Counted from the stretch's first letter, positions 41,630 to 51,732 are shown. The stretch: DNA of 64,000 nucleotides from Myxococcota bacterium (GCA_963169045.1 CAUJDF010000108.1:62001-126000), one strand, 5' to 3'. A program made the numbers and translations. The notes: generated by a model not told the origin, from the letters alone.

Positions 41630-44600
41630 TCATTCGCGCGGGAGCAGGTTGGTCTCGTCGAGGCCGAAGCGGTACACGCCGTAGCGGCCGGCGGCGAAGT
41701 ACAGGTCGCGGCCGGCGACGAGCACGCGCTGCGGCCAGCCGCGCGTGGCGAACCAGGCCTGCGCGCGGGGCCGCGCGGCGTCGTCCAGGTTCATCACCAG
41801 CAGGCCGCCGGGCACCGCGAACAGCGCGCGGCCGGCCACCGCCTCGCGCAGCTCCGCCCAGGTGTCGACCGCCACGCTCGCCAGCGTCGCGAGGTCGGGC
41901 GCAGTGGCGTCGAGCACGGTCAGCGACTGGAACGGCGGCGCCTCCGCCGGCGCGACGACCGCGTCGCCGCCACCCGGCGCGACGCTGCCGCCGCCCGTGC
42001 CCACGCCGACGTCGACCGGATCGCTCGTCCAGCTCGGACGGTGGCTCACGAGCAGGTGGCCGGCGCCGTCGAGGCGGAGCGTGTGCACGTCGTCGCCGTC
42101 GAAGCGCCGCGTGCCCTCGAGCGTCGCCCGGTCGCCCTCGATGCGCAGGCGGCAGATCGCGGTGCGCGCGAGCTGGCCGTCCCAGAAGGCGTCGCGCGTG
42201 AACACGACGTCGTCCTCCACCGCCGCGAGCTCGCCGGGCACATTGACCGGCGCGCCCACGCGCACGTCGTCCGGGTCGCGCACGTCGGCGCGCACGAAGT
42301 GCCACGACACGTACGGCCGCGGATCGCCGGCCAGCGCCGTCGGGCGCGCGAAGGCCACGTACACCGCCTCGCCGGCGCCGAGCACCGCCGTCGTCTCCTG
42401 CTCGTCGGGCAGCGCCACCGTCGCCGCGAGGCGGGGCGCCGCCGACACGTCGAGCACGTGCAGGCGCACCGACTGCCAGTAGCGGTAGCGGTCCCACTCG
42501 TAACAGCTCCGCTCCGTCTCGACGCCCGCCGCGTCCACCGCCTCGCAGTCGAGCGTCTCGCCGTCGTAGAGGCATCGCTCGAGCGAGCCCGAGCAGATCT
42601 CGGGGCGGCCGTCGGTGGCGCGGCACTCGATGGCGCCGCCGTAGAAGGTGCAGGCGCGCTCGCCGTCCCACGCGCAGCCGCGCGGGCCCTCGACCGCCTG
42701 CGTGTAGCAGACGCGCTCGTGGCCGACGACGCGCTGCTGCGGCACGCGCTCGACGAAGACGAGCGACCCGCCGGCGGCGATCGCCTCGTGCCGCGGGTTC
42801 CACCCCCAGCCGCAGTCGAAGCAGGCGTCCGCGGGCATCGGGCGTCCCCATCCGCCGTTCCACGCCGCGGGCAACTCGCGGGTGACGAGCTCGCCCGCGT
42901 GCCGCGGGTGGGCGGGATCGGCGAAGTCCCACGCGACGACCGTCGACTCGACGGGCCACGGGTCCTTCGGATCGGCCGGCTCGACGGCGCGCGCCGACAC
43001 GACGACCAGCGTCGAGCCGACGGCGTGCACCGCCGCGCCGGCCGGCACCTCGACGCTCGCCACCGGGACCGCGTGGTCCGGATCGTCGGCCAACCGGACG
43101 ACCTCGAGGCGCGACGGCGGCAGCGCTTCGCCGTTGGCGGCGCCCCACCAGTCGTAGGCGCCGCGCGTGTCGTGGAGGCGCACGCCGTGGTCGCCGACCA
43201 CGAAGAAGTCCGCATGGTCGGGGGCGAGGTCGAGGCCGCCCAGCCGGGCCGGACGGTCCGGGTCGGACGCGTCGAAGAAGCTCAGCGCCTCGTCGGACAG
43301 GTTCGCCGGCATGTCGTCGGCGGCGCGGAAGGTGCGCCGCACCGGCGTGCCGTGGTCCATCACGCCGCGACGCGTCAGCGTCTCCTTCGAGAAGGTGAAG
43401 ATCTGCACGCCGGACACGTGTCGTCGCGCGTCGGCGTCCCACGCGGTGAACGGCAACAGCACGAGGCCGGTCTCGAGCGCGCCGCCGGGTCCCGACACGC
43501 GCACCGCGTCCTCGACGACGCCGAACGCCTTGTCGTCCCACTGCGCCGTCGACCAGCTCTCGGCGAACGCCACCTCGGCGCGCGCCACGAGGGGCTCGGG
43601 GTTCCCGAGGTCGGTCGTGTCGTAGAGGCTGACCGCCATCGTGCGGCCGACCTCGTCGTTCACGCCGATGCCGATCAGGCGCTCGCCGGCGAACGTGGCG
43701 CGGAAGAAGTCGTTCCAGCCGGAGACGATGAACTCCGCGCGCTCGGTGATCCGGCCCTCGCCGTCGACCTCGAACGCGTGGAAGGGGTCGCGCCGGAAGT
43801 ATGTGACGAAGAACGCCTTTTCGCCGAGGAAGAGCGTGGCGAACAGCTCCTGCCCGTCGCCGAAGGTCTTGTGGTCGAGCGGCGCGGGCCGGTCCACGTC
43901 CGAGGCGTCGAAGGTCTCGACGTGGTTCGTCCCGTCGCCCGACGAGACGACCTGCAGGACGTCGCCGTACAGGTCCATGTCGAACTTGTTGCGCACGCGG
44001 CCCGCCGCCTGGACGTCGCCGCCGGGGCGCATCGTGCCGTCGGGGCTGGCGATGTCGACGAGCGCGACGCGGCTCCGGCCGCCCTCGCGGGTCCAGTCGT
44101 TCCGGGCGATCATGAGGACCTCGGGGGTCGCCTGGACGTCCGCCACGTCGCCGCCGAGCCCCACCTCCCCGCGCGGGGCGAGCGTCCCGTCGGCGCCGAG
44201 CGTGAAGCTGCGCGCCGTGGTGACCGACTCCGAGACGGCGACGCCCTCTTCGTTCTCGACGGTCTCCCAGGTCTGGCTGACGACGTAGAGCGCGCTGCGC
44301 CCGCCGCCCTCGACCATGCGGCTCGTGCGGATGAAGCCCGGCACGCGCTGCCGCGCCCGCTCCACGGGCCGCTCGGGGTCGGCGACGTCGACCACGACGA
44401 CGAGGCCGCCCTCCCAAGCCTCGGGCAGCACGTCGTCGCGGGCGCCGTAGTAGCCGCGCCAGCCGTTCAGCAGCAGCACGGCATGGCGGCCCGCGACGTA
44501 CATCTCCACCGGCTCGCCCGGCACCTGCAGCTGGCCGGTGATCTGCGGCGCGGCGGGGTCGTGGAAGTCGACGACCTGCAGGCCGCGGTAGGGGTTGAGG

Positions 44601-44833
44601 TTCAGCAGCCGGCCGTCGCCGAGCAGGCGATAGATGTCGCCCTCGACGACCTCCGGCTCCTCGCCGCCGCCGGGCGCGCCGGTGTCCACGCCGCGATCGG
44701 GCTGGCGACCGTCGTCGCGGTCCGCCGACACATAGCGGTGGGGGGGCGACTCGCCGCCGGGATCGACCTCGTCGGTCTCGCAGCCCGGCAGCGCGAAGAG
44801 AGAGAGAAGGCAGAGGAGGAGTGGGGATCGCAT
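41630..44833 (-). CDS. Large beta-propeller-like lipoprotein
   Basis: A 1067-residue predicted lipoprotein (lipobox ALPGC). It is built of many short beta repeats that resemble a C-terminal beta-propeller family (PF09826-like) with phrases such as LLNLNPYRGLQVVDFHDPAAP, GGLVVVVDVADPERPVERAR, SLYDTTDLGNPEP and FFDASDPDRPARLGGLD. A Cys-rich insertion occurs near residues 660-770 (ADACFDCGWGWN through CSGSLERCLYDGETLDCEAVD). No catalytic site was seen. Propellers of this type are often protein-binding or metal-binding surface proteins. The ATG at 44833 directly precedes a clear signal peptide. It is downstream of the Cys-rich lipoprotein gene, 33 bases away, so may be co-transcribed. Confidence 0.82.
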   Translation of the reverse strand: MRSPLLLCLLSLFALPGCETDEVDPGGESPPHRYVSADRDDGRQPDRGVDTGAPGGGEEPEVVEGDIYRLLGDGRLLNLNPYRGLQVVDFHDPAAPQITGQLQVPGEPVEMYVAGRHAVLLLNGWRGYYGARDDVLPEAWEGGLVVVVDVADPERPVERARQRVPGFIRTSRMVEGGGRSALYVVSQTWETVENEEGVAVSESVTTARSFTLGADGTLAPRGEVGLGGDVADVQATPEVLMIARNDWTREGGRSRVALVDIASPDGTMRPGGDVQAAGRVRNKFDMDLYGDVLQVVSSGDGTNHVETFDASDVDRPAPLDHKTFGDGQELFATLFLGEKAFFVTYFRRDPFHAFEVDGEGRITERAEFIVSGWNDFFRATFAGERLIGIGVNDEVGRTMAVSLYDTTDLGNPEPLVARAEVAFAESWSTAQWDDKAFGVVEDAVRVSGPGGALETGLVLLPFTAWDADARRHVSGVQIFTFSKETLTRRGVMDHGTPVRRTFRAADDMPANLSDEALSFFDASDPDRPARLGGLDLAPDHADFFVVGDHGVRLHDTRGAYDWWGAANGEALPPSRLEVVRLADDPDHAVPVASVEVPAGAAVHAVGSTLVVVSARAVEPADPKDPWPVESTVVAWDFADPAHPRHAGELVTRELPAAWNGGWGRPMPADACFDCGWGWNPRHEAIAAGGSLVFVERVPQQRVVGHERVCYTQAVEGPRGCAWDGERACTFYGGAIECRATDGRPEICSGSLERCLYDGETLDCEAVDAAGVETERSCYEWDRYRYWQSVRLHVLDVSAAPRLAATVALPDEQETTAVLGAGEAVYVAFARPTALAGDPRPYVSWHFVRADVRDPDDVRVGAPVNVPGELAAVEDDVVFTRDAFWDGQLARTAICRLRIEGDRATLEGTRRFDGDDVHTLRLDGAGHLLVSHRPSWTSDPVDVGVGTGGGSVAPGGGDAVVAPAEAPPFQSLTVLDATAPDLATLASVAVDTWAELREAVAGRALFAVPGGLLVMNLDDAARPRAQAWFATRGWPQRVLVAGRDLYFAAGRYGVYRFGLDETNLLPRE

Positions 44834-44866
44834 GGCGGGCCTCCGATGCAGAGGCGGGCGGCGGCC

Positions 44867-45454
44867 TCAGCCGCGCGGCCCGCACTCCGTGGTGACGCGG
44901 ACGTGGCACATCGTGCAGGCCGCGCCGCCGCCGGTGAGCGCGCAGTCGGCGTCGCAGGCCTCCCAGAGCAGCTCGCAGACCACGGCCGGGTCCTCGACGG
45001 GGCGCGCGTCCTCGAGCCGGTTGCAGACGCCGCACTCGACGCAGACCACGCGCGCGTCCTCGCACGCGGGCTTGCCGGCGCGGACGCACCCGCCGCAGGA
45101 CGCGTCGACGCAGGTGCCGACCGCCACCGGGTCCGGCGCGCCGTCGCGCGGCCCGAAGGCGCACGAGTCGAGACACTCGTCCGAACGGTTCTCGCACATG
45201 CGGCAGGCGTCGGCCGGCGTCGCCGCCTTGTCTTCGCACCAGCGGGCGACCGGCGTCTCGACGCCCGGGTGCGGCGCCCAGGGCAGCACGTCGCCGGGCA
45301 GCACGAACGGGTCGAACAGGACGTCGCCAGGACCACCGAGCTCGATGCCGGCGCCCAGCAGATCGTCCTCGCCGTCGACGCCGCCCGACTCCGCCGCGCA
45401 GCCGGCGAGCGCCAGCGCGCACAGACCCGACAGCAGCCACTTCGCGGTTCTCAT
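44867..45454 (-). CDS. Small Cys-rich lipoprotein
   Basis: A 195-residue predicted lipoprotein (lipobox LALAGC). The mature part contains many paired Cys: CRMCENRSDECLDSC, CVDASCGGCV, CVECGVCNRL and CEACD-like, then CTMCHVRVTTEC. They may form disulfides or bind metal. I do not recognise the family. The start ATG at 45454 begins a clean signal peptide. It lies upstream of the propeller lipoprotein gene with a 33-base gap, so the two could be an operon. The opposite side is a 244-base gap to the Rhs-type toxin gene. Confidence 0.75.
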   Translation of the reverse strand: MRTAKWLLSGLCALALAGCAAESGGVDGEDDLLGAGIELGGPGDVLFDPFVLPGDVLPWAPHPGVETPVARWCEDKAATPADACRMCENRSDECLDSCAFGPRDGAPDPVAVGTCVDASCGGCVRAGKPACEDARVVCVECGVCNRLEDARPVEDPAVVCELLWEACDADCALTGGGAACTMCHVRVTTECGPRG

Positions 45455-45698
45455 GACCCAACCTCCCCGGGTCGATCCCATGCGGCCCGTCTCGCCCCGA
45501 GACAACGCAAGCGACGGGCCATGGCGCCGGGCGAGCGCCATCGTGGCGGGGCGCACGGATCGGCAACGTCGGGGGTGGGGGAGGTTACGAAGGTGGCCCG
45601 CAGGCCTGGGGGACGGACCAGTTGCGGCGCAGGGCCAAGGCGGGCATCCTTGGGCCTCGCCAGCACCGGCATGGCCGTGGAGGACTCGGAGGCGTGCG

Positions 45699-48600
45699 TT
45701 GAACCCCAGGCGTTTCACCGGCGCGGCGGTCGGTCTCGTCACGAACCTCGCCGATCCCGAGAAGCAGGGGCGCATCAAGGTCCGCTTCCCGTGGCTCGAC
45801 GACGAGGCCGAGAGCCACTGGTGCCGCATCTCGGCCAGTCAGGCGGGCAACAGCCGCGGCAACTTCGTGCGCCCCGAGGTGGGCGACGAAGTGCTCGTCA
45901 TGTTCGAGCGCGGCGATGTGCATCAACCCTGGGTGGTTGGTGTGCTGTGGAATGGCAAGGACGCGCCGCCCGGGCCGGGCAACGGCGACGGCAAGAACGA
46001 CCACAAGTTCTTCCAGAGCCGCGCCGGCCACCAGATGATCTTCAACGACGGCGCCGACGGCGGCTCGATCACCTTCCACGACGGCAAGCAGCGCCTCCAC
46101 ACCAAGATCGACGTCCCCGGCCAGCACATCCACAGCACGGCCGACTCCGGCTACATCAAGATCGAAGCGCCCGCGGGCCTCGTCCGCATGGAGTGCAAGG
46201 ACTTCAACCTGCACTCGACGGAGAAGACCGAGATCCAGGTGACGAACAGCCACCAGATCACGGTGGGTGGCACGCGCAAGGTCGCGATCTCACAAGAGAA
46301 CTACGACCAGATCGCCAGCAACAGCCTGTCGATCACCACGCCGAAGTTCTCGCTCGACGGCGTGACGCTGATGACCTCGACGGGGTCGACGTCGGTCACC
46401 GTCGGCAACATCGAGGCGGAGATCCAGCCCAAGCTCGAGATGGAGCTGTCGGGCCCGGTGACCCGCACCATCGGCAAGGCGAAGTTCAACGTCCAGCAGT
46501 TCCGCACCACGAACGGCGCCGAGCCGTCCGGTCCGCTCACGTGGACGACGGGGATGCTGAAGATCCAGGGCGAGGGGGCGACCGGCTTCGTCAGCGGCGC
46601 CGCGGCCACGATCATGGCCGGCCTCGTCAACGCCACCGGCGGCCAGGTCACCTACGGCAAGGACGCGGGCGGCGCCATCGGCGCGGCGAGCCTGGTGAGC
46701 TTCCTCGGCGGCCTGATGCTGCTGAACCCGGCGGCCGTCACCATGCCCGCCACCAAGATGCTCGACCCGATCATGGGCTTCGACGCCCACACGACCGGGC
46801 CCGCGCCGATCCCCGCGCCGCCGATCCCGTTCCACCCGTTCGCGAACATCAACCCCATCCTGCTCGACGTCCGGCTCAACACGCTCGTGAACTTCCGGCC
46901 GGCGGCGGGCTCGGGCGCGACCTCGGTGGGCGTGCACATGCCGCCCATCCCGGTGCCGCCGTGGCCGCCGATCCCGCTCACGTTCCGGCCGATGCTGGTG
47001 AGCGCGCTGACGGCGCTGTTCCTCGCGCCGTTCTCGGCGGCGGTCGAGATGGTGCGCGGCATGGTGAGCGCGAACCAGGCGACCGAGAGCCCGCAGGCGG
47101 TGCAGACCGTCGAGGACGGCAGCAAGCCGCACTGGTTCTTCCGCACCTTCCCGATGTTCGCCTCCCCCGGGAACTTCATCATGTTCCTGGTGGGCCTCCT
47201 GCCGTTCCCGGTGGCCAACGGCTCCATTTCGATCGCCTCGCCGTCGGTGCAGTGGAACGACACGCCGGCGGGCCTGGCGATCATGCCGTTCTGCAACACG
47301 TGCTCCGACATCCCCGTCGTGCCCAACGCGATGGTGATGACGTTCAGCAACGTGATGGTCGGCATCGACCTCGCGGCCATCCTCGACCAGCTCTTCTGGA
47401 ACGCGGTGCACGGGGCGGTCGGCTACGGCGTCGGGCGCGGCCTCGCGGCGGGCGGCAAGCGCATCGCCGCGAAGATCAAGGCCGGCGACAACCCGCGCCT
47501 GCAGAACGTCACCCAGAAGGTCTCCGACTTCCTCGGCTTCGACGCCTGCATCGCCAAGGGCCACCCGGTCGACGTCGTCAGCGGCACGCTCTTCGACGTG
47601 CAGGACGACGTCTCGCTGTGCGGCACGCACCCGCTCGTGCTGCGGCGCTTCCTCAACGCGAAGGCGGTGTCGGTCGAGCAGGGCGGCGTGCTCGGCATCG
47701 GCTGGCGGCTCACGCTCGACCAGCACCTGACGCGGCACGTCGAGGGCGATCGCAAGACGCGGTTCTGGGCGTGGCACACGCCCGACATGCGCGTGGTGCG
47801 CCTGCCCGACCTGACCGACGACGGTGAGTTCGCCTGGCTCCCGAAGGTCGCCGTCGAGTTCTGCCGCGCCGGCGAGCGGCTGTGGGACGTCACCGGCGCC
47901 GACGGCGTCGCCTGGCGCTTCGAGGAGACGACCGACGGCGAGGCGCGGCTCGCCTCGTGGAGCGACCGCAACGGCAACACCCACCGCGTCGAGTACGACT
48001 CGAGCGGCGCGGCGACGGGCCTCGTCGACGCGAGCGGGCGGCGCCTGCGCTTCGAGTACGCCGAGGGCAACCTCGCCGAGATCTGGCTCGACGGTCAGGC
48101 CGGCCGCTGGGCGCCGCAGCGTCTGCGCACCTACCGCTACGACGCCGAGGGCCGGCTCGTGGCGACGGCGGGCGGCGACGGGCAGGAGACGACGTACCGC
48201 TATGACGAGCGCGACCGGCTGACGCACGAGCGCCTGCCGACCGGCTATACGTGGCACTTCCACTACGACGGCCGCGACTGCGTCACCACCACCTACGGCG
48301 ACGACCTGCGGTACCACTTCACCTTCGACTACGCGCCCGAGGCCGGCGTCAGCAGCGTGCAGGACGGCCTCGGCCGCCGCACGCGCTACCAGTACGACGA
48401 GCAGAAGCGCGTGACCGCCATCGTCGATCCCGAGGGCGGCGTCACCCAGCGGCAGTTCGACGAGCACGGCCAGCTCCTCGTCGAGACCGATCCCGCCGGC
48501 GGGGCGACGGCCTACGAGTACGACGAGCGCGGCCGCGTGGTGGCGAAGTCGCTGCCGGGCGGCGGGCGGTACGCGTACGTCTACGACGTCCGCGGCCACC

Positions 48601-51047
48601 TCGTCGAAGAGACCGATCCGTGCGGGGCGGTGACGCGATACGTGCGCGACGGCCGCGGCAACGTGGTGCGCGAGCGGCGGCCGGACGGCGGCGAGATCAT
48701 GCGCCGCTTCGACGAGCGTGGGCGGTTGCTGGCGGAGCTCGACGCGCGCGGCGTCGAGCACCTGTACGTCTACGACGACGTCGGCAACCTCGTGTCCGAG
48801 AGCCACGACGGCAGCCGCACGCGGCACCGCTACGACGCCGCGGGGCGCCGCGTCGAGAGCGTCGACGCCGCCGGCGGCACGACGACGTTCGTGTACGACC
48901 CGGCGGGCCGCCTCACGCGCATCCGCGAGGCGGACGGCGCCGAGACGCGGCTCGCGTACGACGCGCTCGGGAACCTGAGCGAGCGCACGACGCCCGACGG
49001 CCGCACGTGGCGCTTCGAGCACGACGGCATGGGCCGCCTCGTCGGCAGCACGTCGCCCGCGGGGCGCCGCCGCCTGAGCGAGCGCGGGCTCAACGACCGC
49101 TTCGTGGCGCACCGGCGGCGCGGCCCCGAGGGCGACGCCGGCGCCGAGTACCGCTACGCGCACGACGCCTGCGACCGCCTCATCCGGCACGAGACCGCCG
49201 ACGGCGTCGTCGAGCGCTACGAGTACGACCCGGCCGGGCGCCTCGTGCGCACGGTGCTCGGCGACGGCGCCGATCGACGCTACCTGCCCGGGCCCGACGG
49301 CCGCCCGCTGCGGACGCAGACGCGCGACGGCTTCGTCCAGCAGTTCAAGCGCGACGCGCTCGGCCGCGCCGTCGAGGCGTTCGAGGCCGATCCCGGCGTG
49401 CCGCCGCGCTCGATGAAGGCGCCGCCCGGCGCGCCGCCGCCCGCGCCGCGGCCGGGCGAGCGCCGCGTCGCCCTGGTGCGGCGGCCCGACGGCGCCGTCG
49501 TGCAGGAGGTCGGCCCCCACGGCCGCGTGCAGAGCAGGTACGGCGCCGCGCACCGCCTGCTGTCCCAGGACGTCGACGGCGCGCGTCTGACGATCGAGCG
49601 CGACCAGAAGGGCCGCCCGGTGCGGGTCCGCACCCCCGACGGCGGCGCGTACGCGCTGCGCCACGAGGCGGGGGGCGGCACCATCGTCGTCACCCCGGGG
49701 GGCGCGACGATCCGGCAGAGCAGCGACCGGGTGGTCGTGCGCGACGCCGACGACCGCATCCCGTTCCTATACCGGGCGCGCTACGACGGCGACGGCCGGC
49801 GCGTCGCCGACGTCGTGCGCACGCGCCACGGCGCGGAGCAGGAGCGCAGGTACACCTTCGACGGCGACGGCCTGCTGGACGAGCCCCGGGACGCCGCGGG
49901 CAACCGCCTGCTGCCCGGCCTCCGCTACGCGGCGGGGCACCGCCTCGTCGAAGACGCGCACGGCCCGGTCGACTACGACGACTGCGGCCGCGTCCGCGCG
50001 CGCTCGACGGCCGACGGCCGCTGGCGGTACCGGTGGGACGACCTCGACCGCCTCTTCGAGGCCGAGGGCCCCGACGGCACGGTGGTCCGCTACCGCTACG
50101 ACGCGTTCCACCGCCTGGTGGAGCGCATCGAGGACCCCGTGCGCGGGCCCGTGCAGCGCCGCACCTTCCTCTGGAACGGCGACCGCCTCGCGGGCGAGCA
50201 CCTCCCCGACGGCGCGCGGCTGCGGTACCTCGTGCTCGAGACTGACGCCCACACGCCGTGGGCCTGCTTCGTCGAGGCGCCGGACGGCACGAAGGCGCTG
50301 CACCTGCTGCACGCCGACGCGCGCGGCGCCGTCATCGCCGCCACCGACCCGACCGGCCATCCCACGTGGTCGGGCGTCTACGACGCGTACGGCCGCTGCG
50401 AGGCGCGCGTCGCCGGCCTCGATCTGCGCGTCCGCCTGCCGGGCCAGTGGGAGGACCCGGTCACCGGGCTGCACTACAACCGCTTCCGCTGGTACCAGCC
50501 GGACTGGGGCCGCTACCTGAGCCCCGACCCGCTCGGCGTCGAGGGGGACTTCAACCGCTACGCGTACGCCGCCGGCGATCCGGTGCACCGCGTCGACCCG
50601 CTCGGCTTGATGTGCGATGACGCCGACACGCCCGCGGGGTCGAAGAAGAAGCCCCCGGGCGACACGAGCGAGTCGACGGCGCCGAAGACGACCGCTCCCC
50701 GGACGCCGTCGGCGGAGGGCGGAGATCCGCCGCCGTCCGGCCTCGATCGCGCCCGCGCAGCGCGAGATGCGAAGCTGGCCGAGATCGACGCGCTGCCGAG
50801 CAAGCAGCGCAACGAGGTCGCGACGGTCGTCGGCGTGCACGACCCGGCGACGGGAGAGGTCGCCGTCGGTGTGAAGCGCTCCGGCGTCGATCACGGCAAG
50901 TGCGCCGAGGATCTGGCCGCGGCGCAGCTGCCCGGCAACCCGGATCCCAAGTCGCTCGAGTTCACCGAAGTCATCCGCCCGCGCAACGACAAGGTCATCC
51001 CGCGTTGCGATCGTTGTACGGAGACGTTCGGCCCGGAGAAGCTCTGA
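45699..51047 (+). CDS. Spike-PAAR-Rhs polymorphic toxin with deaminase-like tip
   Basis: A 1782-residue effector. Domains in order: a VgrG/gp5-type OB fold (residues 7-90: GLVTNLADPEKQGRIKVRFP, VGVLWNGKD); a needle-like stretch; a PAAR-like DUF4150 region (about 505-556); a DUF6531-type start (GHPVDVVSGTLFDVQDDVSL); YD/Rhs repeats (about 735-1470); the Rhs core ending in DPLGL (about 1562-1638); and a 145-residue toxin. The toxin has H1732, C1735-A-E1737 and the C1770xxC1773 pair, resembling YwqJ-like deaminases that edit nucleosides or bases. The gp27-like N-terminal half of normal VgrG is missing. The TTG start has a GGAGG site six bases upstream. The candidate immunity gene overlaps its stop by one base. 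Confidence 0.88.
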   Translation: MNPRRFTGAAVGLVTNLADPEKQGRIKVRFPWLDDEAESHWCRISASQAGNSRGNFVRPEVGDEVLVMFERGDVHQPWVVGVLWNGKDAPPGPGNGDGKNDHKFFQSRAGHQMIFNDGADGGSITFHDGKQRLHTKIDVPGQHIHSTADSGYIKIEAPAGLVRMECKDFNLHSTEKTEIQVTNSHQITVGGTRKVAISQENYDQIASNSLSITTPKFSLDGVTLMTSTGSTSVTVGNIEAEIQPKLEMELSGPVTRTIGKAKFNVQQFRTTNGAEPSGPLTWTTGMLKIQGEGATGFVSGAAATIMAGLVNATGGQVTYGKDAGGAIGAASLVSFLGGLMLLNPAAVTMPATKMLDPIMGFDAHTTGPAPIPAPPIPFHPFANINPILLDVRLNTLVNFRPAAGSGATSVGVHMPPIPVPPWPPIPLTFRPMLVSALTALFLAPFSAAVEMVRGMVSANQATESPQAVQTVEDGSKPHWFFRTFPMFASPGNFIMFLVGLLPFPVANGSISIASPSVQWNDTPAGLAIMPFCNTCSDIPVVPNAMVMTFSNVMVGIDLAAILDQLFWNAVHGAVGYGVGRGLAAGGKRIAAKIKAGDNPRLQNVTQKVSDFLGFDACIAKGHPVDVVSGTLFDVQDDVSLCGTHPLVLRRFLNAKAVSVEQGGVLGIGWRLTLDQHLTRHVEGDRKTRFWAWHTPDMRVVRLPDLTDDGEFAWLPKVAVEFCRAGERLWDVTGADGVAWRFEETTDGEARLASWSDRNGNTHRVEYDSSGAATGLVDASGRRLRFEYAEGNLAEIWLDGQAGRWAPQRLRTYRYDAEGRLVATAGGDGQETTYRYDERDRLTHERLPTGYTWHFHYDGRDCVTTTYGDDLRYHFTFDYAPEAGVSSVQDGLGRRTRYQYDEQKRVTAIVDPEGGVTQRQFDEHGQLLVETDPAGGATAYEYDERGRVVAKSLPGGGRYAYVYDVRGHLVEETDPCGAVTRYVRDGRGNVVRERRPDGGEIMRRFDERGRLLAELDARGVEHLYVYDDVGNLVSESHDGSRTRHRYDAAGRRVESVDAAGGTTTFVYDPAGRLTRIREADGAETRLAYDALGNLSERTTPDGRTWRFEHDGMGRLVGSTSPAGRRRLSERGLNDRFVAHRRRGPEGDAGAEYRYAHDACDRLIRHETADGVVERYEYDPAGRLVRTVLGDGADRRYLPGPDGRPLRTQTRDGFVQQFKRDALGRAVEAFEADPGVPPRSMKAPPGAPPPAPRPGERRVALVRRPDGAVVQEVGPHGRVQSRYGAAHRLLSQDVDGARLTIERDQKGRPVRVRTPDGGAYALRHEAGGGTIVVTPGGATIRQSSDRVVVRDADDRIPFLYRARYDGDGRRVADVVRTRHGAEQERRYTFDGDGLLDEPRDAAGNRLLPGLRYAAGHRLVEDAHGPVDYDDCGRVRARSTADGRWRYRWDDLDRLFEAEGPDGTVVRYRYDAFHRLVERIEDPVRGPVQRRTFLWNGDRLAGEHLPDGARLRYLVLETDAHTPWACFVEAPDGTKALHLLHADARGAVIAATDPTGHPTWSGVYDAYGRCEARVAGLDLRVRLPGQWEDPVTGLHYNRFRWYQPDWGRYLSPDPLGVEGDFNRYAYAAGDPVHRVDPLGLMCDDADTPAGSKKKPPGDTSESTAPKTTAPRTPSAEGGDPPPSGLDRARAARDAKLAEIDALPSKQRNEVATVVGVHDPATGEVAVGVKRSGVDHGKCAEDLAAAQLPGNPDPKSLEFTEVIRPRNDKVIPRCDRCTETFGPEKL

Positions 51048-51589
51048 TGTCGTCGGTCATTCATGGAACGGATTGGGGCAAGCTTCGGCACGCGCACGGT
51101 ACGTGTGGGCACATGCCGGAGGTGTTTCGCAAGCTGGCCTCCGACGACGCGAAAGTCCGCCAGGAGGCCTACTGGGCGATCGACAACAACGTGGTCCTGC
51201 AGGGTGATCTGTATGAAGCTGCACCCACGGTGACCCTCGCGCTGATCGAGCTGGTCGGCGACGAGCGCCGAAGCGCCGGTCGGCCCGAGATCTACGAGCT
51301 GCTCGTCGAGCTGGCATACGGGAACGCGCCACCGTCGATGACCGTCGACTTCATGGGTGAGGCCTGCACCCTGAAGGCGGCGACGGTTCGCGCGCTCGCG
51401 AGCGGTGTGCCCTGGTATCTCCGCGATCTGGCCGACGGCGCGGGCGATGACGTGCGCGATCGGATCCTCGAGTTGCTCTCCCTGCTGAAGGACGAGGACG
51501 CGCTGGACGTGGCCCTGGTCCGCTCTCGGATGGAGAGCACGACGAACCCCGAGCTCAAGCAGTCGCTTCGGGCGCTCGTGGAGGGTTGA
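51047..51589 (+). CDS. Candidate immunity protein, HEAT-like
   Basis: A 180-residue soluble, helical protein (KLASDDAKVRQEAYWAIDNNV, LIELVGDER, ALVRSRMESTTN) resembling HEAT repeats. It is immediately downstream of the toxin, starting at the ATG inside the TGATG overlap, which is the usual position for a protein that neutralises a polymorphic toxin. Hand count of 51061-51240 gives about 63 % G+C, against about 77 % in 49981-50160 within the Rhs core, a sign of separate origin. Its function is inferred from position. Other possibilities are an unrelated HEAT protein. Confidence 0.72.
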   Translation: MSSVIHGTDWGKLRHAHGTCGHMPEVFRKLASDDAKVRQEAYWAIDNNVVLQGDLYEAAPTVTLALIELVGDERRSAGRPEIYELLVELAYGNAPPSMTVDFMGEACTLKAATVRALASGVPWYLRDLADGAGDDVRDRILELLSLLKDEDALDVALVRSRMESTTNPELKQSLRALVEG

Positions 51590-51732
51590 TCGGAGGCCGC
51601 GCCCCCGCGTCGGGCGGGCGCCGATGCGCGCTCGTCGGGCACCTCCGGACACATGCCTCTCCGCTGGAGACGAGTCGGTCACGGGACCCAGGTCCGGCCG
51701 GGCGTGGCACGCGCAGCCGGCGCCCGATGGCT

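Noticed and set aside
41549-47827. A 2092-residue plus-strand frame over the propeller and Cys-rich lipoproteins
   Set aside because: It is antisense to two well-supported lipoprotein genes and shows no protein-like sequence.
46290-49664. A long minus-strand frame inside the Rhs region
   Set aside because: It mirrors the Rhs repeats and has no start signal or domain.
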